From contig NZ_LSTV01000001.1 in NCBI RefSeq assembly GCF_001644225.1, forward strand, positions 62,001-126,000: DNA of 64,000 nt, read 5' to 3'. How positions within the stretch are numbered: the first letter of the stretch is position 1; each line of letters begins with the position of its first letter. A program made the translations under genes and the position numbers. Source of the DNA: Microbacterium oleivorans. Its GTDB lineage: Bacteria > Actinomycetota > Actinomycetes > Actinomycetales > Microbacteriaceae. Positions 35,599-43,849 of the stretch are shown here, one piece after another. The notes under the pieces were generated by a model. The model saw only the letters and a list, made by a program, of their open reading frames with translations, was not told the DNA's origin and did no database searches.

Positions 35599-35669
35599 CG
35601 CGAGACTGCACGCGCGCCACGAGACAGCGGTCGCGGACCGCGGTCTCGAGCTGCCGGTGCAGTCTCGCG
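35599..35669. repeat. Compound inverted repeat (REP-like) between glyA and folD
   Basis: Outer perfect 13-bp arms CGCGAGACTGCAC (35599-35611) and GTGCAGTCTCGCG (35657-35669) enclose an inner hairpin GAGACAGCGGTC (35621-35632) / GACCGCGGTCTC (35636-35647), 12 bp with one mismatch. It could act as a processing or attenuation structure within the operon or be an intergenic REP-like element. Confidence 0.6.
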
Positions 35670-35695
35670 GTCGAGGGGCGACGACAGGAGACACG

Positions 35696-36586
35696 ATGAC
35701 CGCGGCGGTCCTCGACGGCAAGGCGGTCTCGGCCGCGATCAAGACCGAGCTGGCGGAGCGAGTGGCCGTGCTCAAGGAGCACGGTGTGACGCCCGGGATC
35801 GCCACCGTGCTCGTGGGTGCGGACCCGGCATCCCAGCTCTACGTGGGGATGAAGCACCGGCAGTCCGAAGCGATCGGGATGAACTCGATCCAGCGGGAGC
35901 TTCCCGCCGACGCGACGCAGGAGCAGGTCGAAGCGCTGATCGACGAGCTCAACGCCGACCCGACGTGCCACGGGTACATCGTGCAGCTGCCGCTGCCGAA
36001 GCACCTCGACACCGACCGCATCCTCGAACGGATCGATCCCGAGAAGGATGCCGACGGCCTCCACCCGACGAACCTCGGTCGCCTGGTGCTGAACGTCAAC
36101 ACCCCGATCACCTCGCCGCTGCCCTGCACGCCGCGCGGGGTCATCGAGCTGCTGGTGCGCAACGGGTACGACCTGGCGGGCAAGCACGTCGTCGTCGTCG
36201 GCCGCGGCGTCACCATCGGCCGCTCGATCGGCCTGCTGCTCACGCGCCGCGAGTACAACGCGACCGTCACGCTCACCCACACCGGCACGACCGACCTCGG
36301 CGCGCACCTGCGCGAGGCCGACGTCATCGTCGCCGCGGCGGGTGTCAAGCACATCGTGACCGCCGAGCACGTGAAGCCCGGCGCGGCGGTGCTCGACGTC
36401 GGCGTCACCCGCGAGGAAGACCCCGAGACCGGCAAGAGCCGCGTCTACGGCGACGTGCATCCGGACGTCGCCGGCGTCGCCGGCTGGCTCTCGCCGAACC
36501 CCGGCGGCGTCGGCCCCATGACCGTCGCGCTCCTCATGACGAACGTCGTCGAGGTCGCCGAGCGCGCGGCGGGCCTGCGCGCCTGA
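35696..36586 (+). CDS. folD: Bifunctional methylene-THF dehydrogenase / methenyl-THF cyclohydrolase
   Basis: A 296-residue NADP enzyme converting 5,10-methylene-THF to 10-formyl-THF. Motifs: [16 protein letters not shown] with the Tyr and Lys of the active site, [23 protein letters not shown] and the Rossmann loop [14 protein letters not shown]; the C-terminus ends [17 protein letters not shown]. It continues the product of GlyA, and ACAGGAGAC precedes the ATG. Probably in the glyA transcript under ZTP control unless the hairpin between them separates the two. Confidence 0.96.
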   Translation: MTAAVLDGKAVSAAIKTELAERVAVLKEHGVTPGIATVLVGADPASQLYVGMKHRQSEAIGMNSIQRELPADATQEQVEALIDELNADPTCHGYIVQLPLPKHLDTDRILERIDPEKDADGLHPTNLGRLVLNVNTPITSPLPCTPRGVIELLVRNGYDLAGKHVVVVGRGVTIGRSIGLLLTRREYNATVTLTHTGTTDLGAHLREADVIVAAAGVKHIVTAEHVKPGAAVLDVGVTREEDPETGKSRVYGDVHPDVAGVAGWLSPNPGGVGPMTVALLMTNVVEVAERAAGLRA

Positions 36587-36599
36587 CGCACATGTCGTG

Positions 36600-36636
36600 A
36601 ACGAGGGATGCCGGGTGTCGCCCGGCATCCCTCGTT
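36600..36636. terminator. Terminator after folD
   Basis: Perfect 16-bp arms AACGAGGGATGCCGGG (36600-36615) and CCCGGCATCCCTCGTT (36621-36636), 5-nt loop, 13 nt after the stop. Confidence 0.88.
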
Positions 36637-36649
36637 CTCGTCTTCGGAA

Positions 36650-36921
36650 GCCGCTCGCCTGTCGCAATCTGCGGAGGCGCGCGGCGTGTCCTGACAGGGG
36701 AGCCGCTGGGGTGGTGCCCGACGCCGCTCGCCTGTCGCAATCTGCGGGGGCGCGCGGCGTGTTGTGACAGGGGAGCCGCTGGGGTGGTGCCCGACGCCGC
36801 TCGCCCGTCGCAATCTGCGGAGACGCGCGGCGTGTCGTGACAGGGGAGCCGTGGGGGTGGTGCCCGACGCCGCTCGCCCGTCGCAATCTGCGGGGGTGCG
36901 CGGCGTGTCGTGACGGGGGAG
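36650..36921. repeat. 73-bp tandem repeat, three full and one partial copy
   Basis: Copies start at 36650, 36723, 36796 and 36869 (exact 73-bp period), the last about 53 bp long. Each starts GCCGCTCGCCYGTCGCAATC, contains CTGCGG and a GCGCGGCGTGT block, and the full copies end GGTGCCCGAC. Within a copy the CTGTCGCAA and TTGTGACAG ends (clearest in copy 2) can pair. Copies differ at a few positions only. The array fills the 351-nt gap between folD and the amino acid ABC genes; no gene is supported there, as the period is not a multiple of three and frames are not conserved. Confidence 0.9.
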
Positions 36922-36937
36922 TGACCCGCGCGGGGCC

Positions 36938-37672
36938 TCAGGCGGTGAAGCGGGCGAGGAAGGCGCGGGTGCGCTCCTCGCGGGGATGCCTGAGTACCTC
37001 CGACGGCGGGCCCTGCTCCACGATCGTGCCGGCGTCGAGGAAGACGACGTGGTCGGCGACGTCGCGGGCGAACGCCATCTCGTGCGTCGCCATGAGGATC
37101 GTCGCGCCCTCGGACGCCAGATCGCGGACGAGCTCCAGGACCTCTCCGACGAGCTCGGGGTCCAGCGCGGACGTGATCTCGTCGAGCAGCAGTACCTCGG
37201 GGTCGGTGGCGATCGCGCGGGCGATGGCGACACGCTGCTGCTGACCCCCCGACAGTCGGTCGGGGTGGTCCTTCGCCTTGTCAGCGAGGCCGACGCGGGC
37301 GAGCAGCTCGCGAGCGCGGGTCTCGGCCTCGCGCCGCGGCACACGGTGCACGACGCGCGAGGCGAGCGTCACGTTGTCGAGCACGGACAGGTGCGGGAAG
37401 AGGTTGAAGCTCTGGAACACTGCGCCGAGCCGTGCCCGCACGCGGTTGCCGTCGACACGAGGGTCGGAGATGTCCTCGTCGCCGAGGAAGATCTGCCCGT
37501 CGTCGATGGGTTCGAGCAGTCCGAGGCAGCGCAGCAGCGTCGACTTGCCCGAGCCGCTCGCGCCGATGAGGGCGACGACCTCGTGCGCGGCGAGTGACAC
37601 GTCGACGCCCTTCAGCACCTCGCGGTCGCCGAAGGACTTGTGGATGCCGGTGGCTCGCAGGACCGCGCTCAC
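36938..37672 (-). CDS. Polar amino acid ABC transporter ATP-binding protein
   Basis: A 244-residue ATPase with Walker A GASGSGKST (about 35-43), Q-loop FQSFNLF, signature LSGGQQQRV, Walker B VLLLDEITSALD and the H-loop in ATHEMAF. These are the glutamine/arginine-type (GlnQ) signatures. GTG 37672 overlaps the permease stop by 4 nt. It completes a binding protein-permease-ATPase operon for amino acids. Confidence 0.93.
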   Translation of the reverse strand: MSAVLRATGIHKSFGDREVLKGVDVSLAAHEVVALIGASGSGKSTLLRCLGLLEPIDDGQIFLGDEDISDPRVDGNRVRARLGAVFQSFNLFPHLSVLDNVTLASRVVHRVPRREAETRARELLARVGLADKAKDHPDRLSGGQQQRVAIARAIATDPEVLLLDEITSALDPELVGEVLELVRDLASEGATILMATHEMAFARDVADHVVFLDAGTIVEQGPPSEVLRHPREERTRAFLARFTA

Positions 37673-38514
37673 AGCACCGATCCCGTCTGCTCGCGCTCGC
37701 GCAGCCGCGCCGTGTACCAGTCCGCGAGTCGGATCGTGGGGATCGCGAGCAGGATGAAAAGGATGCCGGCGACGACGTACGGCGTGAAGTTGTACGTCGT
37801 CGCGGTCACCGATCGCGCCCCGGCGATCGCGTCGATCCCCGCGATGATCGAGATGAGTCCCACGTCCTTCTGCATCGAGATGAAGTCGTTCATGAGCGCC
37901 GGCGTCATCTTGCGCAGGGCCTGCGGCAGGACGACCCGGCGGAGGGTCTGCACGTGGCTGAGACCGAGGGCGCGGGCGGCGAGGCGCTGCGACGGGTGCA
38001 CCGACTCGATTCCCGCGCGGATCACCTCGGCGACGTACGACGAGTAGGTGAGGGTCACCGCGAGCACACCGAGGAACAGCTCGTCGATCCGCTCGCCGAC
38101 GATCGTCGGCAGACCGAACCCGACCAGGTAGAGGACGATGATGAACGGCAGGCCGCGGAACAGGTCGGTGTAGCCGGCCGCCAGCATCCTGACCGGGAAG
38201 AACACCGGACCGCGAAGCGTCCGCAGCAACGCGATCACCAGTGCGACGCCGCCGACCGTGAAGATCGAGATGCCGAGGACGGTGAGGTTGACGAGGAACC
38301 CGTCCCACACCTTGGGCAGCGCCTGCAGCGCGACGGCGGGGTCGAAGAAGCTCTGCTGGACCTTCGACCAGCCCTCGGTGTTGATCACCGTCGCCCAGAC
38401 GACGACGGCGAAGACGAGGGTCGACGCGATGGCGATCAGCACGGATCGCCGTTCGCGGCCGCGCCGGTAGGCGCGACGGTCGAGCTCGAGCTCGCTCGGG
38501 ATGCGGGTGGTCAC
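37669..38514 (-). CDS. Polar amino acid ABC transporter permease
   Basis: 281 residues with a basic N-terminus, about five to six helices and the HisM/GlnP EAA-type loop SSYVAEVIRAGIESVHPSQRLAARALGLSHVQTLRRVVLPQALR. GTG start at 38514, 20 nt after the binding-protein stop. Only one permease gene is present, so it would act as a homodimer. Confidence 0.92.
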   Translation of the reverse strand: MTTRIPSELELDRRAYRRGRERRSVLIAIASTLVFAVVVWATVINTEGWSKVQQSFFDPAVALQALPKVWDGFLVNLTVLGISIFTVGGVALVIALLRTLRGPVFFPVRMLAAGYTDLFRGLPFIIVLYLVGFGLPTIVGERIDELFLGVLAVTLTYSSYVAEVIRAGIESVHPSQRLAARALGLSHVQTLRRVVLPQALRKMTPALMNDFISMQKDVGLISIIAGIDAIAGARSVTATTYNFTPYVVAGILFILLAIPTIRLADWYTARLREREQTGSVL

Positions 38515-38534
38515 GGATCGACGCTAGCGCGCCC

Positions 38535-39395
38535 TCACTGGAGCTCGGTGACGCCCTCGGTCAGACCCGAGAGCCATTTCTCCTCGAGGTCGGCGAGGGT
38601 GCCGTCCTCGTGGAGCTCGTCGACGGCGGCGCTGACGGCGGGGGTCAGCGGCGAGTCCTTCGCGAGGAGGAGGCCCCACTGGTCCTCGATGCCCGACTTC
38701 GGCAGCTCGCCGACGAAGAACGAGTTCTCGATGTAGAAGTTCACCGCGACGTACGCGGTCGGGGTGTCGAGGACGACGGCGTCGACCTGGCCGGCGCTCA
38801 GGGCGGCGGTGGCGTCCTCGTTCGAGTTGTAGAGCTTCGGCTTCAGCCCGAGGTCGAGCGCGTCGAGGGTGAGGGCGCTCGTGGAGTTCGCCATCGCGCC
38901 GATCGTGATGTCCTTGAGCCCCGCGAGGTCGGTGACGCCGTCGGCCTTCCCGCCCTTGAGGGCGATCAGCGACTGGCTGGCGGAGTAGTAGGGCGACGAG
39001 AAGTCCACGCCCTGCTTGCGCTCGTCGGTGATCGTGTACTGCTGGACGTTGAAGTCGAAGCTCTTCGGCCCCGGAGCGATCGCCGCGTCGAAGCTCGTCC
39101 GCACCCACTCGACGTCGTCCTTCGCGAAGCCGAGCTTGTCGGCGACGGCGTAGGCGACGGCGGCTTCGAAGCCTTCGCCGGACTCCGGGTCGTCGTCGAT
39201 GACGTACGGCTCGTACGCGGTCTCGCCGGTCGCGATCGTCAGCTTGCCGGGGGTGACGTAGTCGTCGGGGGAGGGGCCGGCATCCGACGAAGACGATGCG
39301 CTGGGCGCGGCGCTCGACGCGCAGCCTCCGAGGAGCAGGGCGAGGGCGGCAGCGGATGCCGCGAGTGCGGTGCGCAGGGCGGGACGACGGGACAT
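38535..39395 (-). CDS. Amino acid-binding lipoprotein (SBP family 3)
   Basis: A 286-residue receptor with signal peptide, lipobox LLGGC and a Ser-rich spacer, then an SBP_bac_3 fold: YEPYVIDDDPESGEGFEAAVAYAVADKLG, WVRTSFDAAIAPGPKSFDFNVQQYTIT and SSPYYSASQSLIALKG. It binds a polar amino acid or analogue. The ATG at 39395 has CCGGAGG upstream. First gene of the importer operon; the 169-nt upstream gap shows no recognised operator or riboswitch. Confidence 0.93.
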   Translation of the reverse strand: MSRRPALRTALAASAAALALLLGGCASSAAPSASSSSDAGPSPDDYVTPGKLTIATGETAYEPYVIDDDPESGEGFEAAVAYAVADKLGFAKDDVEWVRTSFDAAIAPGPKSFDFNVQQYTITDERKQGVDFSSPYYSASQSLIALKGGKADGVTDLAGLKDITIGAMANSTSALTLDALDLGLKPKLYNSNEDATAALSAGQVDAVVLDTPTAYVAVNFYIENSFFVGELPKSGIEDQWGLLLAKDSPLTPAVSAAVDELHEDGTLADLEEKWLSGLTEGVTELQ

Positions 39396-39564
39396 GAGGG
39401 CCTCCGGAGGCGCCGAGCAGGCTCGGTCGAGGGGGTTCGGGTGGCGACGCCGCGCGATCGGGCGGGTGCCGACCCTCATTCTCGCGCGGGGAGGGATGCC
39501 GCGGGCCCCGGAGCGTCGCTTTGTTACACGCCCGTCATCGCCGCTCGCTTGAGAGGATGACGGG

Positions 39565-40374
39565 GTGACTCCCTCTCGCACGCTCGTGGTCGGTTCTGGT
39601 CGGATCGGCTCGCGTGTCGCGGCCGCGCTGCGCGACGCGGGCGGCGAGGTCTGGACACTGCGGCGGTCGGCGGCATCCGAGCCCGACGATCACCACATCG
39701 CGGCCGACCTCTCGCGTCCGCTGGAACGCCCGCTGCCGGCCGTGGACGCCGTCGTCGTGACGCTGCCGCCCGGGGACGACGACTTCCTCGCTATGGCGGC
39801 GAGCCATCTCGCGGCCGCGCTCCCGGCGGCGCCGAGGCGGACGGTGTGGGTGTCGTCGACGCGCGTTTTCGAGGGGTACGGCGACGACCGGCCGCTGACC
39901 GAGGCCGACGATCCGCGCCCGGCGGGTCCGCGCGCGCAGCAACTCGTCGACGGTGAGGTGCGTGCTGTCGACCTGCTGGACGGGGTTATCCTGCGGCCGG
40001 CGGGGATCTACGGGCCCGGACGCGACCGCCTCATCCGCCAGGTCCAGGCCGGTGCGCCGGTCGACCACGAGCGCCGGACCAACCGCATCCACGAGACCGA
40101 CGTCGTGCGGACGATCCTTGCCCTGCTCGCGGCGGACGCCCCGCCGCGCGTGCTGCACGGCGCGGATGAGCGCCCCGCCACGCTCGGCGAGGTCGTGACC
40201 TTCCTCGCCGGGCGCCTGGGGGTGCCGGTGCCGCCGCGCGGCGCACCGGGTGATCGGCGCGGAACCGTGCTCGACGGCGCGCTGCTGCGCTCGGTCGTCG
40301 GCCCGCTGGTCTACCCGACGTTCGAGGACGGCTACGGCGAGATGCTCGCCGATGCGGGTGCGCGCGAGCGTTGA
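39565..40374 (+). CDS. NAD(P)-binding epimerase/reductase-like protein (YeeZ-like SDR)
   Basis: 269 residues with a Rossmann loop VVGSGRIGSRVAAAL at the N-terminus, WVSSTRVFEGYGDDRPLTE in the Ser/Tyr region and LRPAGIYGPGRDRLI. It resembles atypical extended SDR proteins such as YeeZ. The usual catalytic YxxxK is not evident (AQQLVDGE follows instead), so it may be a non-catalytic or divergent member. GTG start follows GAGAGG. Confidence 0.78.
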   Translation: MTPSRTLVVGSGRIGSRVAAALRDAGGEVWTLRRSAASEPDDHHIAADLSRPLERPLPAVDAVVVTLPPGDDDFLAMAASHLAAALPAAPRRTVWVSSTRVFEGYGDDRPLTEADDPRPAGPRAQQLVDGEVRAVDLLDGVILRPAGIYGPGRDRLIRQVQAGAPVDHERRTNRIHETDVVRTILALLAADAPPRVLHGADERPATLGEVVTFLAGRLGVPVPPRGAPGDRRGTVLDGALLRSVVGPLVYPTFEDGYGEMLADAGARER

Positions 40375-40413
40375 CCTCTGGCCGGTGTCGGTGGCGCGCG
40401 GGAGGATGAGCGC

Positions 40414-41382
40414 ATGAGCGTCGATCCCCGGATCCTGGACTGGCTGCGCGACTCCGACCCGTCGCTGCGATGGCAGGTCGAGCGCGACCTCGCGGGGGAG
40501 CCCGCCGAGGTGTGGCAGGCGACGCGCGCCCGCGTCGCGACGGAGGGGTACGGCGCGGCCCTGCTCGCGCAGCAGGGTGAGGACGGACAGTGGGAGGGCG
40601 GCGCGTACTTCCCGGCCGGGTTCTTCGGCAGCCCCGAATCGGAGATGCCGGGGCAGCCGTGGACGGCGACGACCTGGACGCTGAAGGATCTGCGCGAGTG
40701 GGGAGTCCCGGCATCCGCCCTCGGGGACACCGCCGACAAGCTCGACCGCCACAGCCGGTGGGAGTACGACGACCTGCCCTACTGGGGCGGCGAGGTCGAC
40801 GTCTGCATCAACGCCTTCACGCTCGGGACCGGGGCCTGGCTCGGCGCCGACGTCTCTCGGCTCGCGCAGTGGTTCCCCGAGCATCAGCTCGCCGACGGCG
40901 GGTGGAACTGCGAGGCCGAGGAGGGTGATTCCGTCCGCAGCTCGTTCCACTCGACCCTCAACGCCCTGCGGGGCATGCTCGCTTACGAGGAGTTCACGGG
41001 CGACACCGCCCTGCGCGACAGTCGCCGACGCGGTCAGGAGTATCTGCTCGAGCGCCGCTTGCTGTACCGGCTGTCGACCGGCGACTTGGTCGGACCCTTC
41101 GTGACGCAGTTCGTCTACCCGAACCGGCACCGTTACAGCGCACTCGCCGCCCTCGACCACTTCCGCGAGGCATCCCTGCACGACGGCGTCGCCCCCGACG
41201 AGCGACTGTCCGACGCCGTCGACCTGGTGCGGGCAGCGCAGCAGCCCGACGGGACGTGGCACCAGGGTCGCGTCCTCGAAGGGCGCCGCTGGTTCGATGT
41301 CGACGCTCCCGAGGGGCAGCCCTCGCGCTGGCTCACCTTCCTCGCGCTCCGCGCGCTGCAGTGGTGGGATGCCGCGCGGTGA
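40414..41382 (+). CDS. Prenyltransferase/squalene-cyclase-fold protein of unknown function
   Basis: 322 residues forming an alpha/alpha-toroid by pattern: repeated QxxDGxW-like motifs (QQGEDGQWEGG, HQLADGGWNCE, QQPDGTWHQGR) and helical repeats with WTATTWTLKDL and SSFHSTLNALRGM. Single-domain length and lack of DxDD make a true terpene cyclase doubtful. GGGAGG precedes ATG 40414. It overlaps the next small membrane gene by 4 nt. Confidence 0.75.
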   Translation: MSVDPRILDWLRDSDPSLRWQVERDLAGEPAEVWQATRARVATEGYGAALLAQQGEDGQWEGGAYFPAGFFGSPESEMPGQPWTATTWTLKDLREWGVPASALGDTADKLDRHSRWEYDDLPYWGGEVDVCINAFTLGTGAWLGADVSRLAQWFPEHQLADGGWNCEAEEGDSVRSSFHSTLNALRGMLAYEEFTGDTALRDSRRRGQEYLLERRLLYRLSTGDLVGPFVTQFVYPNRHRYSALAALDHFREASLHDGVAPDERLSDAVDLVRAAQQPDGTWHQGRVLEGRRWFDVDAPEGQPSRWLTFLALRALQWWDAAR

Positions 41383-41648
41383 CCGCATCGCGTAGTTTCG
41401 AGGACGTGATCGTCAACCCGCTGCTCCCGTCCGTCTACGACGTGGTCTGGTCGCTCGTCACGGTGATCGTGGTCGCGCTCGCCGTCGTCGCGCTCGTGTC
41501 GCTCGCGCGCGCAGGGCGAGGCTTCACGTCGGTGCAGGCGCTCGCCTGGACGCTCGTGGTGCTGCTCGTCCCGGTCCTCGGCCCCGTGGCCTGGCTCGCG
41601 GTCGGCCGGCGGGCCGGTCTCGAGGGCCGTCCCGACTCCCGCGCCTGA
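41379..41648 (+). CDS. Small two-helix membrane protein (PLDc_N-like)
   Basis: 89 residues with two transmembrane helices (about 18-42 and 52-76). The second, WTLVVLLVPVLGPVAWLAVGR, matches the PLD N-terminal membrane motif. GTG 41379 overlaps the preceding stop; a GTG at 41406 is an alternative start giving 80 residues. Function unknown. Confidence 0.65.
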   Translation: MTASRSFEDVIVNPLLPSVYDVVWSLVTVIVVALAVVALVSLARAGRGFTSVQALAWTLVVLLVPVLGPVAWLAVGRRAGLEGRPDSRA

Positions 41649-41659
41649 CGGTCCGCGCC

Positions 41660-43318
41660 TCAGCGCCGCAGGTTCACCTGCAGGATCTCCTCCTGGTACG
41701 GCGCGCGGACGGCGCCGGACACGCGCAGGTCCAGCAGCAGGAACGGGCGCTCGTCCGCGGGCAGCTCCCGCCAGCGTGCGAGCGCGTCGAGGTCGTCGAG
41801 CGTACGCACGACGACGCCCTCGGCGCCGACGGCGCGGGCGAGGCCGGCGAAGTCGACCTCCGGGATCTCCATCGGCCCGCGCGCGAGTCCCATCACCCCG
41901 TACAAGTGCACCTCGGCGCCGTACGCGCCGTCGTTCCAGACGACCGCGAGGCCCCGGCCGCGCGCGACCCGCACGGCGGATTCGAGGTCGGCGATCGCCA
42001 TGAGCCCGCCGCCGTCGCCGGTCGTGAGGACGATCGTCGACTCGGGCCGCGCCGTCGCCGCACCGGGGACCGACGGGAAGCCGAGCCCGATCGACTGGTA
42101 GGCGGTGCCGACCATCATCATGCGGTCGGGTGAGGCGACCGGCCAGAACATGTTGGCCCAGCCGATGAAGTGGCCCCCGTCCGAGACGACGACGCGGTCC
42201 TCGGGCAGCAGCTCCGCGATGGCCGCCGCCGCGCTGCGGGGATCGAGCCGGCCGTCGGGGGCGATCCCATCACCGTGCTCCCGCGCGCGCAGTGCGGCGA
42301 CGTCGACGCCTTCCCGCCAGCGCGACGCGCCGCCGCCGAGACGCTCGAGCTCGTCGGCGATCGTCCGCGCGGCGAGGGCGGCATCCGCCCGCAGGTACCG
42401 GCCGACCTGCGGATGCGTCGCCGCGGGTGCGACGTCGACCTGAACGATCGTCGCGTCGGGGGCGAACAGTTCGCCGAAGCGCATCGTGAACTGGTTGAGC
42501 GAGGCGCCGAAGACGACGACGACGTCGGCCTCGCGGACCGTCGCCATGGCCCGCTCGGCCCCGAAGCCGCCCGTGACCCCCAGGTCGAACTCCGCGCGCG
42601 GGAAGATTCCCCGGCCGAGGGCGGTGGATGCCGTCAGCGCACCGGTTGCGTCGGCGAGACGTCCGAGCTCGCCGCCGGCCCCCGCGGTCCACGCGCCGCG
42701 GCCGGCGAGCAGCAGGGGTCGCTCCGCCGCGGCGAGCAGACGCCCGATCGTCGCGACGGTCGCCTCGGCGTGCGCACCGGTGGGTACGAGCGGGGTGGGC
42801 AGCACCGGATCGGGTGTCGCGGGGATCTCGCCCGCCTCGCGGCCGCCGACGTCGTAGGGGATCGCGAGGACGACGGGGATGCGGAACGACAGGGCGTGCT
42901 CGATGGCGATGACCGTCGTGGCCGCGGCATCCGTCCGTCCGACCGTGTAGGTGCGGACGCCGACGGCCGAGGCGAGCGAGAGCTGGTCGACGTCCCACGG
43001 CCGCGGACCCGAGGTCGGTTCGTCGCCGACCACGAGCACGAGCGGCACCCGGGCCTGTGCCGCCTCGGCGAGCGCGGTGAGCGTGTTCGTGAACCCGGCG
43101 CCGTAGGTGGCGGTCGCGGCGGCGAGCCCGCCCCCGGCCCGATGGTGCGCGTCGGCGGCGACGACCCCGCCCGCCTCGTGGCGGACGGCGGTGAAGGTGA
43201 CGTCGTCGCGACGCTCGAGGGCGTCGAGGACGAGGGCGTTGCCGTTGCCCATCACGCCGAAGACGTGGTCGATGTGGGCGGCGAGGGCGGAGGCGACGTG
43301 GGCGGCGACGGTGGGCAT
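41660..43318 (-). CDS. Thiamine pyrophosphate-dependent enzyme (acetolactate synthase-like family)
   Basis: 552 residues with the three ThDP-family domains: N-terminal pyrimidine domain with the activating Glu in VRHEAGGVVAADA (around residue 48), central domain with GRGAWTAGAGGELGRLADATGA, and C-terminal PP domain with the cofactor motif TTGDGGGLMAIADLESAV...VVWNDGAYGAE. The product is uncertain: acetolactate synthase, benzoylformate decarboxylase and oxalyl-CoA types all share this fold. It is alone, without ilvN, so it is unlikely to be the biosynthetic acetohydroxyacid synthase. ATG 43318 follows CAGGAGC. Confidence 0.85.
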   Translation of the reverse strand: MPTVAAHVASALAAHIDHVFGVMGNGNALVLDALERRDDVTFTAVRHEAGGVVAADAHHRAGGGLAAATATYGAGFTNTLTALAEAAQARVPLVLVVGDEPTSGPRPWDVDQLSLASAVGVRTYTVGRTDAAATTVIAIEHALSFRIPVVLAIPYDVGGREAGEIPATPDPVLPTPLVPTGAHAEATVATIGRLLAAAERPLLLAGRGAWTAGAGGELGRLADATGALTASTALGRGIFPRAEFDLGVTGGFGAERAMATVREADVVVVFGASLNQFTMRFGELFAPDATIVQVDVAPAATHPQVGRYLRADAALAARTIADELERLGGGASRWREGVDVAALRAREHGDGIAPDGRLDPRSAAAAIAELLPEDRVVVSDGGHFIGWANMFWPVASPDRMMMVGTAYQSIGLGFPSVPGAATARPESTIVLTTGDGGGLMAIADLESAVRVARGRGLAVVWNDGAYGAEVHLYGVMGLARGPMEIPEVDFAGLARAVGAEGVVVRTLDDLDALARWRELPADERPFLLLDLRVSGAVRAPYQEEILQVNLRR

Positions 43319-43488
43319 GGATGCTCCTGGACACGATGACGACGGATGCCGTATGTGTCTCGCTCCCCGCGGCGTCGCGGGTGGCTGCGTGCCCCTTTTC
43401 CGAGCACCAGGGTCGGTCGCGGCCCTGGACGGCATTCAGTGTAGCCACGACGCGTGCGGGAATCACGCCCGCGTGCCACACTGCGGTC

Positions 43489-43833
43489 ATGCTTCAGACG
43501 ATGGAGATCAGCCTCACCCCGTTCGACGCGGCACGCATCGTCCTCGACCACGTGCAGTCGTCGGGCATGACGGTCGAGTGCGTGGGGCAGCACGCCACGG
43601 CGACGGAGTCCGGTCACCAGATGGCGCTGCTGATCTTCGAGAAGTACTACATGCGCACGAGCAGTCGCGCGTCCCTCACGGTCGTGATCGAGAACCTCGC
43701 CGGCCCGACGAAGGCCGTCTTCCGCGGATCCGGCGGGGGCGAGGGGGCGCTGTTCCGCTTCGACTGGGGCGCGAGCGCCGACTTCGCCTCGAGCGTGATC
43801 GACGCGCTCGAGCCGTACGCGACGTCGGCCTGA
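43489..43833 (+). CDS. DUF6054-like small protein
   Basis: 114 residues. LIFEKYYMRTSSRASLTVVIEN and a GSGGGEGALFRFDWGA segment resemble small DUF6054 proteins, a family of unknown role found mainly in Gram-positive bacteria; this match is from memory and moderate. Soluble, no signal. ATG 43489 or 43501 are both possible. It ends 16 nt before the winged-helix gene. Confidence 0.6.
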   Translation: MLQTMEISLTPFDAARIVLDHVQSSGMTVECVGQHATATESGHQMALLIFEKYYMRTSSRASLTVVIENLAGPTKAVFRGSGGGEGALFRFDWGASADFASSVIDALEPYATSA

Positions 43834-43849
43834 GCGTGCGGATGCCGAG

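Noticed and set aside
35599..35669. Inverted repeat as remnant of an insertion sequence
   Set aside because: Arms are too close (45 nt apart) to flank a transposase and no target duplication or transposase fragment is visible.
36650..36921. 73-bp repeats considered as a CRISPR array
   Set aside because: The units are contiguous with no unique spacers, the period is exact, and no cas genes are present.
36445..37344. Open frames running through the 73-bp repeats on the minus strand
   Set aside because: The period is not divisible by three, so each copy is read in a different frame; no ribosome site and no recognisable protein.
41660..43318. Annotation as biosynthetic acetolactate synthase ilvB
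   Set aside because: No ilvN or ilvC neighbour and only family-level motifs; a specific reaction is not supported.
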